A stretch of DNA of 64,000 bases from Acanthococcus lagerstroemiae (lineage: Eukaryota; Arthropoda; Insecta; Hemiptera; Eriococcidae). The translations under genes and the position numbers were made by a program. Positions 56,760-64,000 of the stretch are shown in pieces; the stretch's first letter is position 1, and each line of letters starts with the position of its first letter. The DNA lies in assembly GCA_031841125.1 (NCBI GenBank), contig CM063113.1:59575211-59639210 (forward strand), in the 5' to 3' direction. The notes below the pieces were generated by a model, which did not search any database, was not told where the DNA came from, and saw only the letters and a list, made by a program, of their open reading frames with translations.

Positions 56760-57590
56760 ATTATTTTGGCGACGATCAGAAAAACAGACGAAAATGGTAA
56801 AATTCATATTAATAAAAAAAAAAAAATCAGAAACTGGAAAAAATTGGTTAATTTTAAAAAAGTAGGCAAAAACTGATAAAATAAGGAAATTGTAAAATTT
56901 AGGAATAAAACTAAAATTCATCTGTTCTGTAGCATCTTAGCAAATAAAAAGGACCATAAATCACGATTACAAAATATCCATATTCTCGGAACACGTTGTT
57001 GAACTTTGACCTTGATAAAATACACGGCCTAAAGTCCGCTCGGTCATCCGCTAGGAGCGCTATAATCGGTAAAATTGAAAACGGGATCAGGACGATTTTC
57101 CCATTTGAATGTTAATTGAGTTATCTCAAAATAAGTCGAGAACGAAGCCATTTAGCGAAAAAGTTAGAATAACAAAATTTGTAGAGCATAAGATTTCCTA
57201 GAAGTTACCTTCTTACATAAAAAGTGATTTTGATCGATTTAACGAAAGCTTCCGCCCACCATCCGCGCCGCTCATCAATTATCCCGTTTTCATTGTGCGC
57301 GATACTAGCGCTGACCGGCCCGAATTGGCCTAACTGGCCTAACACAGCTTTTAGCTTGCGGCTTGTAGTGTTGCCGTTTTGAGTTTTGATGGCAAATTTA
57401 GCTGAATACGGCTTTCAGCCTTCTGCTTTTGGCTGCCTGCAATACACTAAATTCAATAATGTGAGAATCAGAAAGGTCTTTTCACTGCCGAAGTTAAGGT
57501 CTTTTTTCATTGGTTCTATTTCTAAATTAGATTTTCCCGTGAAAAATAGCGATTTGACGTAGGCGTCTTAGCGTCCACAGCGCTATCTAT
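56760..57590. other. Unassigned sequence
   Basis: No gene seen. It contains GCGATACTAGCGCTG...CGGCCCGA near 57299, also found near 39205. Confidence 0.4.
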
Positions 57591-57599
57591 TGGTCAAAA

Positions 57600-57815
57600 T
57601 TGGAATCCGTGTAAATTGTGCGTAGTTTGCCCGGTTGCGGTCGCGTTCACTGCTACTTTGACGCAGTGTAGTGCGGAGTGTTGGTTTCGTCTGAGTTCGC
57701 TGTCGTTGTTGAAGAGCTCGTTCGTTGCGCTTGTGTCCATTGTGTTGGTGCTCCGTAGTAATGGAAAAGAACGATACGCTAGTGAACCGAGTTCGCGTTT
57801 CGTGTAAATGTGAGT
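57600..57815 (+). promoter_or_regulatory. CpG-rich 5' region, probable first exon
   Basis: CG-rich relative to its surroundings and lies 0.9-1.1 kb before the large coding exon. An ATG at 57761 opens a frame up to a GTGAGT donor at 57810. If joined to the acceptor at 58713-58714 this frame would be a short upstream ORF ending in TAATG, where the final A starts the main ATG at 58743. It may instead be 5' UTR. Confidence 0.45.
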
Positions 57816-58742
57816 TAACGCCATCTTGTGTGTATGCTAACAGGATGTGAATACTGTACAAAAGTGTCGTAATTTAAGCTTTTCGTTTGATTTTTCCAAT
57901 CGTCGGTGTAAATATGAATCGCGGTGGTAATTTTAATTTAATTTTCCTCGACGACGATGTTTAAACGTGGCGGTGAACAAATTTATTCGCGCTCATTCTT
58001 CCGAGTTGTATCACGTGGTGCAGTTATATACATCGGCACTACCGTGGTCGTCCATCTTTAAATGCAGAAATTTTACGGAACGCCTCTCGTAGCGTTATTA
58101 CGGCGATATGATATCTTAATATTGGTTCGCCGCGACGAAATTTCATCCAGGTCTAGTAAGCGGTTATTTTCACGCAGTTTGTAAATCGATTATTTACAAT
58201 ATTCGAAATTGTTTACATCGCTGCTGGTGGGTAAAATCGAAAGTGAATTTTCCCGCTATGCCTCGTTACTGAATTTCAACGTTTTGAATTTCGTTCCATT
58301 TTTTCGACCGCCGGATGAGTTGGTAGATCATTTCTGTCTTCCACCTTCGGTCATTCGCGAGATAATCAATTCCATCATTCAAAATGTAGTTTTCATCCAT
58401 GAATGAATGGGATTCCGGCTTGCCTCTTTGAGGCGAACCAATGTTGTCATGGCACCAGCTTGTACGTGTATAATTTTTGTAAAAGATTTTACGATCTATA
58501 TCGAATATCAGCCTGCCGTCTGTGTAATTATTCGCGCCGGTGATAATTTCCAAACATGCGTTAAACAATTACAACTTATGTGCGTGAAGGTATTTCGTAT
58601 TTTCGTGGTTAAGAACACTGAAAGACATGCCAATGGTGACATATTCGGTCGTGTGCGCGCTTTGTTTCACAACGACGTTCTAAACGCTAGTAACGATTGT
58701 TTTAATTCGGACAGGTGTTGGTTCGTCGCCGCCTTACATATA

Positions 58743-59635
58743 ATGAGTACACGTGAATCTATGGAGGAGAAAACAGACATGGGTTTGCAAAAGATAGATA
58801 TGCCTAATAACTTCGACGCCAGTCTGAACGTGAAAGACAAACGCTGCGCGCCGGCCATCGACATACTGTCCAATTTTGAGAAGGAAATGTGCCGAAACGG
58901 CACCAATTTCCAGCAAGACTGCGAAGAGTTTCTCAAGATGATGGCGAGCAACGCCGAGAAGGCGAATCCGACCCCGGCCGCTCTCACCAACGGCCAGGCG
59001 TTTCCCGAAACCAACGAGATCACCAGCTTGGAAGGTGATCTGCTCAACCAAGTGGAGGCGATGGAAGAGGATCAGGTCGGGCCGCCTCCAGCGCTTGTCG
59101 ACGCCACCGTTTCGTACTCGGAAGCCGGCGAGGCGAATCGCAAAAAGTGTCTGCAGATGGAGAGACGAATCGACCGGCTGACGAGAAGGCTAAAGCTGAA
59201 GCAGTCGAAGCTGTGCGGCCTGCACACGTCGGAGCAGGTCTCCGGCCTGCTAGACTTCTGTATGTGCAAGTTCGTCGACGTGCAGTCGAACACACATTCC
59301 GAGCCGACGATGGACGGGTACCTAAAACGGCTGAAGCGCTGCTCGGAGCAGTCGTGCGTGCCGCATAACAGCGAAAAGTTCGTGAATTACTTCGGCTCGG
59401 GCTCGAGGGAAACCAAAAATGGACGCGGTAGCGCCGCCTCCGTTGCTCCCAAGTTCGATGTCGATATTCGCGAGCATATCGAGAAGATCTCCGGCGAGCT
59501 GCATGCGCAGATTAAGGCGATCGCCAGTGATTTCGATTCGGACGTCACCGCCAGCAGCTCCGGCAACGATAGTCTAGATGAAGAGACGCCGTTACCACCT
59601 GAAGTCACCGAAGATAGGGCGAAGAAAATACCTTT
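58743..59635 (+). CDS. Probable NSL complex subunit 1 (KANSL1/waharan), N-terminal exon
   Basis: About 297 codons, ending in frame at a strong donor (GTAAGT at 59636), so the gene continues beyond this exon. Start chosen at ATG 58743, 28 nt after a probable acceptor (CGGACAG|G at 58714); the frame is open further upstream but that part looks like 5' UTR or intron. The protein has an acidic N-terminal half, a basic helical stretch RRIDRLTRRLKLKQSKLCGLHTSEQ then VSGLLDF, and a DSDVTASSSGNDSLDEE-type acidic motif. The helical stretch and the DSD-SSSG motif recall KANSL1, scaffold of the MOF-containing NSL acetyltransferase complex. From memory only, so the family call is moderate. The exon is much richer in GC than its surroundings. 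Confidence 0.6.
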
Positions 59636-59699
59636 GTAAGTACTTTTGGCAAATCTTTATTAACTGTACTTGTAGTGGGATAAAGCTCCCGTGAGTATA

Positions 59700-62200
59700 G
59701 CACCGATTGCTATTATTGTCGATTGAAGTGCTCGAATGGGTCTAACGTGTCGTGAAGGAGTCAGGAGTCTGTTTTGAATGAGTTGGGAGTGAGAAAAATT
59801 AGTTACTGAGACTTCAGGAAGCAAATCTTGGAAGGCGGGTGTGCCGTTCCGAAGTCTTGATAGAATGAGAAGAGTGTTTACTTATTCAGATGTGCCTGAG
59901 TTAGAGATTGATTTTACTGGCAATTTATAAAATAAGAACGGTAATTCACCGGTAATTTATCTGTGGGAAGAGTTTGACTTGGTATTCACAGTCCGCGTGA
60001 GTCTCGAATAGTTCTGAGAGCATCCAAATGAGTATTCAGAGTCAAAATAGCTAGATAAATCTGGAGAGTTCTAAAAGAGACCAGATGAGCATTGAAGAAG
60101 TCCAAAAGGGTCTGAACTGAGTCTCATAACTGTGTAATTAGGTCTTGGTAGAGTTAGAATGAGTCTATACCAAGTCTGAGTGATCTGAACAGTTCCTGGA
60201 AAAAATACCATATGGTTCAGATGAGTCCAAAAGTTCCAGGATGGCCAAATGAATACTGAAAGAGCCAGAGTCTAAACTAGGTCTCATTGGTAGGTAGAAT
60301 CAGAATGCGTCTTGGAGAGTTCTGCGAGGGTCCAAATAAGTTTTCACTGTATGAGTCAGAATAAGTTTATGACAAAGCTGAATGAATCTCAGAAAGTTTT
60401 GAAAGCGTTTCAACAGATCTTTGTTGGGTTTAGATGAGTCTTCGAGTTCTGAGGGAGGCCAAATCAGTGGTGAAAGTGACAAAGAGAGTCTAAACCTAGT
60501 CTAAATAAGGTTTAGAAGAGCTTTGGTATTTCTTGACAGAGATGAAGTGAGTCTTTGAAGAATTTTAAGAATGTATAAATGAGTACTGTCAGAATCTGAA
60601 TGAATCTTGGCCGGTCTTGCAGGAGTTTCAATAAATCTTCTTAGTTTGGATAAGTCTTGAAAAGAAGTTTTAAGAGAATTCGAATGCGTATTGAAAGTGT
60701 CATGATGGGTCTATACCATGACTGAATGAGTCCGAACAAGTCTTCAGAGTGTTTCAATAGATCTGAATATGTGTCAGGATGTGCACTTACAGAGTCTGAA
60801 TGAGCTTAAGCAAGTCTTGAAGTAGTCTGGATAAGTTTCCGATTTTTTCTCTAGGAACAGTGAGTGGTCCTTTGAAAAGTCTGAAGAAAATCCAATGTAT
60901 GATAGTTCGTATGTGTCTTAAAGGAGTTAGACCGCTCGAATTAGTCTTCACGTATTCTGTATGAGTTTGAAAAGTTCGAAGAGGCTAATGACTTAACGCG
61001 ATTTGAGATGGCCAGAATTAGTCCCGACAGATTCTTACCAAATCTTCGCAATGACTGACCGAGTCCGGGCAAGCTTTGATCGAATTGTAATGGAACTAAT
61101 CAGAACTTGGATGAGTTTTCATGAGTTCTGGGAGAGTCACTCAGAGTCTTAATTAGTCTTTGAAGAATCTTATTACGAGTTTATAGGAGTTAGAATGGAT
61201 AGTTCAGTGCGTTTTGATAGTTTTAATGTGGTGGAATGAGGTGTAAGAGTGCAAATGTCTAGTTGGCCGTATCGATAGCGCGTTAGTCTCGGAATGCGGA
61301 GGTCTCGGGTTCAAGCCCACGTAGCAACTCGCCAGATTTCGATCTAGGCCGGTTTTTCGGTCAGAAGGGGAGATGGCTAAGACAGCCCTAACAGCCTCCC
61401 CGACGTCTCCGAGGTAATGCTCGAAAGAGCGGATTCCAGAACTCGGGTTGAGAGTAAAATTAGAAAATAGGGTCGTGAAGGGGGGTCTGTGAATCTTGAC
61501 CAGTCCCCATGGTGCCTGAATGAGTATTAATGAGTCTTTAAAAGATAAGGAATGAGTTTTGAAATCGCCTGAAAAGAATCTGATGCAAGAAGTCAGAAAA
61601 GCTCACGATAGAGTCTTGATGAATCTTGAGGGCTGAGTGATTGTTTCAAAGTCAAGTAGAATGAACGAGACAAACGAGTCTGAATGAACAGGTCTTAAAA
61701 GAGTGTAAATCAATCTTAGCGAAGTCCAAATAAGTCGTTAGAGAATCTTACTATAATAATTCTCCGGGAGTTGCAAAAGGGATGAAATGGAATCGTAAGT
61801 CGAATGGTTGAGGAATGGATGTGGGTGTCCCTGTATAGTTATACGAATCGAAAAAGAAAGTAAAGAAGTCTTGGAACAGTTTAAATGAGTTTTAACTCAA
61901 TTTGACTGGATTTTGACGAACAAGCAGTAATGGTTCTTGACGCTGAATGAGTCTAAAGAGAGTCTGATGAGTTTTCAAACTCCTAAGGAGTTTGAATGAG
62001 TCCTCACCGTTGTTGAATGAGTTTTACTCAGTCTTGACTGTTTAGTGCTGTTTGAGAGTCCGAATAAATCTTAACGGGTCTGATAGACTTTGAATATGTC
62101 TTAACAAGTCTTCTACGTTCCTTGGGTGATTCTTCAGACATCTTCAGTGAGTTCAAGTCAGCCTGAACTCAAGACTGAATGAGTAATAAATGAATAATCT
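59700..62200 (+). repeat. Decayed minisatellite, GAGTCTGAATGAGTCTT words
   Basis: About 2.5 kb built of variants of GAGTCTGAATGAGTCTTG, GAGTTCTGAGAGGGTCCAAA and TGAGTATTGAAAGAGTC, in a loose unit of roughly 75-85 bp with heavy divergence. It lies in the intron after the NSL1-like exon. The SINE at 61259-61470 interrupts it. No coding potential. Confidence 0.75.
61259..61470 (+). mobile_element. tRNA-derived SINE, copy 4
   Basis: Matches the family from the tRNA-like head (degenerate A box, B box GGTTCAAGCCC) through the body (CGGTTTTTCGGTCAGAAGGG) to an AAAATTAGAAAA tail. It lies within the decayed minisatellite. No clear target duplication. Confidence 0.85.
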
Positions 62201-64000
62201 TCAACGTGTATTGATTGACAGTCTTGATTTATATCTGAACCGTTTAACCGTTTCGATGTGTCTCGGGTACAGTCAGAATGGGTCTGAACTGCGCCCAGCG
62301 GGGCTTCCGAACCTAATCTTGACACTGTGTCTCGTAGAATCCCAACGAGTCTTTAGGGTGTGTTACTCAGTATTATTGAACCATAACTACAAGATGTACA
62401 TAATGTGAATCTTCAGATGTTGTATTTTTTCGATTACTGCCCCATTTCATCATTGCCGAGGGCTGGATTTGTCTCGTTTAAAATCTAATTACTGTCCTCG
62501 TGTTTTTGTCCTATCCCTAGACTGAACGGTGCAACGGAATGGCGCGAAGAAGAGAGTATTCCGTGACCATGAACTTTGTTTACTTTTGCTCCCTCGTGTT
62601 GCCAGATTTATTTTGTCGCACTTCGTTGTTTATTGCTTCGTTTTGACGAACTACTCGATGTATTTTTCTGTTCTCGAAACACAGTTTGAACGAACTCGCC
62701 GGAGAGTGATAATATTGATAAACTATGAACGGTCTGACAAGGCGCAATAAATTAACGAATTGTGGGTTAAAAGAACCGCGCTCTACTATTTCGAATTCGT
62801 AGATATGTTTTTACGATCCAGTAGAGAATTGACGATCGGAATTCCGCAAATTTTGACCTTGCTGATGTTCTTTCATGAGTGAAACGAGCTTCGCATCGTC
62901 GGAGTGCAACTCTAAATGAAATACACTTCTCGTATTGTAAGTGCAAGTTGAACGATTAGCAACGTCAGTTATCAGTCGCGGCTCTAATGCGGAATGTATC
63001 TTCGAGGTTGCGTAGCTAGCAAGTACAGTTCCAGAGTTGAGCAACCTCCCTTTTTGGAGCCGAACCCAAATCTTATTCTTGTTACAAATATCGGAGAATT
63101 TTGAAAAATCACCAGTCGGAACGTACTTCGAAAAAGCTATCTCGCGTGCGTTTTCACGAAATCGAGCCCTTTACGTGTTGCAAAAAGTGGAGTCTGGGTA
63201 AAGTTCTAGGATTGGAGAGTCGAAGATTCTCCAGCTCCCAAATACTCGTAACTTGATCTGTCAGCATCAATGTAGCATAGAGCTGGTTTCGAGACCCGAA
63301 ACCAGACAGACTTGTAAGAAGGTAAAGAACTCCCCTTCAAAAGTTGAGACCCAACCCTGAGGATGCCTACCTGTTAGGCATGTGTCAAATACCCCAATAC
63401 ACAGGGACATAAATAGCTCGGTTATGTGAGGAAAGTATTCTAAATTTTGAGAGAAAAATTTCAGCAGAGAGAATGTATAATAATTTTGCAGAAAGGGGAG
63501 GGGATAATAGAATTTTTCCGTCGTCAGGAAGGCAAACCGAGTTACCGGAAAGGCAGTGCCCCAATTTCGACGCCTCTGGTTACAGTCCTATCGATAAATG
63601 TGAAGCATTTTCACATTAGTTCAGATAATGTAAAGAAAAGTGTCATTTTGCCTGTTTGAAATATTTCTCTGCAGTTGGGAGGCTCCGTCCCCCGCCCCAT
63701 ATGTAATAATTGAAGACACTCGTAAATATAGTCTTTGTTACTTTGAAGCCGATCAAGTAAATTCGAGGAGTTTGATTTCTTGATTTCAGTAGAAATCTCG
63801 TCCCTCCAGCTTTCTGTATCCTTCTAATATGTCTTCGTGCTGCCAGATAGGTATCAAATCACCCATCTCAAGTTGGCAGACTGGTAGAACCTGTTTCCCA
63901 TCGGGTAAAACTGAGTTGGGTGTGAAAATCGAGTTTATCAACCAATTTGGCAGAGTAGTGTTCACCGGGAAAGGTCAAGAGTTGTCATTTTGAGCCTAGA
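62200..64000. other. Unassigned, probably intronic
   Basis: No exon I can support. 62520-62760 and 62880-63060 are slightly CG-richer and might hold regulatory sequence. The window may end inside the gene that starts at 57.6 kb. Confidence 0.35.

Noticed and set aside
58407..58742. A longer N-terminus for the NSL1-like protein starting at 58407
   Set aside because: The added residues have no resemblance to the family, and a probable acceptor at 58714 places most of it in an intron.

Overview
This is a 64 kb piece of an AT-rich animal nuclear genome, most likely an arthropod and probably an insect. The evidence is small GT-AG introns, a BEL/Pao retrotransposon, many decayed APE-type LINEs, a tRNA-derived SINE family, many hAT-like and Tc1-like MITEs, and ordinary metazoan genes. 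The insect order cannot be fixed from sequence alone. No bacterial genes, CRISPR, rRNA or true tRNA genes were seen.

Layout. 1-33 kb is gene-poor: decayed LINEs on both strands, SINEs, MITEs (several with clear target-site duplications), and long stretches that look like worn-out tandem repeats. Weak gene signals there are a CpG-richer block near 8.7-9.2 kb followed by an exon-like segment near 9.7 kb, and an inverted pair of 56-nt exon-like segments near 13.2 and 13.8 kb. 33-43 kb is a compact gene island: TAF13 (+), protoporphyrinogen oxidase (-), NF-Y subunit gamma (+) and a ZNF277-type zinc-finger protein (-, seven exons). The exon structures come from in-frame GT-AG junctions.

43.07-53.14 kb is a complete BEL/Pao LTR retrotransposon: two 1017-bp LTRs that look identical, a 5-bp target duplication (TCCGT) and one uninterrupted gag-pol frame. 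It lies 217 bp upstream of the ZNF277 start codon. Its gag-pol frame opens directly after a splice acceptor, and the LTR holds a short ATG exon with a strong donor in matching phase. The start codon may therefore come from the LTR by splicing across a leader of about 2.9 kb.

53.1-57.5 kb is again repeat-rich, including a composite hAT unit in which two short palindromic MITEs and the DNA between them share one 8-bp target duplication. 57.6-59.64 kb carries a CpG-rich 5' region and a large GC-rich coding exon, probably KANSL1/NSL1 (Drosophila waharan). Its following intron is a 2.4-kb decayed minisatellite with a SINE inserted.

Two themes stand out. Two unrelated families here move, or appear to have moved, as paired MITEs flanking other DNA. 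And much of the non-coding DNA consists of decayed tandem arrays, each with its own word. No multi-gene system beyond transposons and housekeeping genes could be supported.
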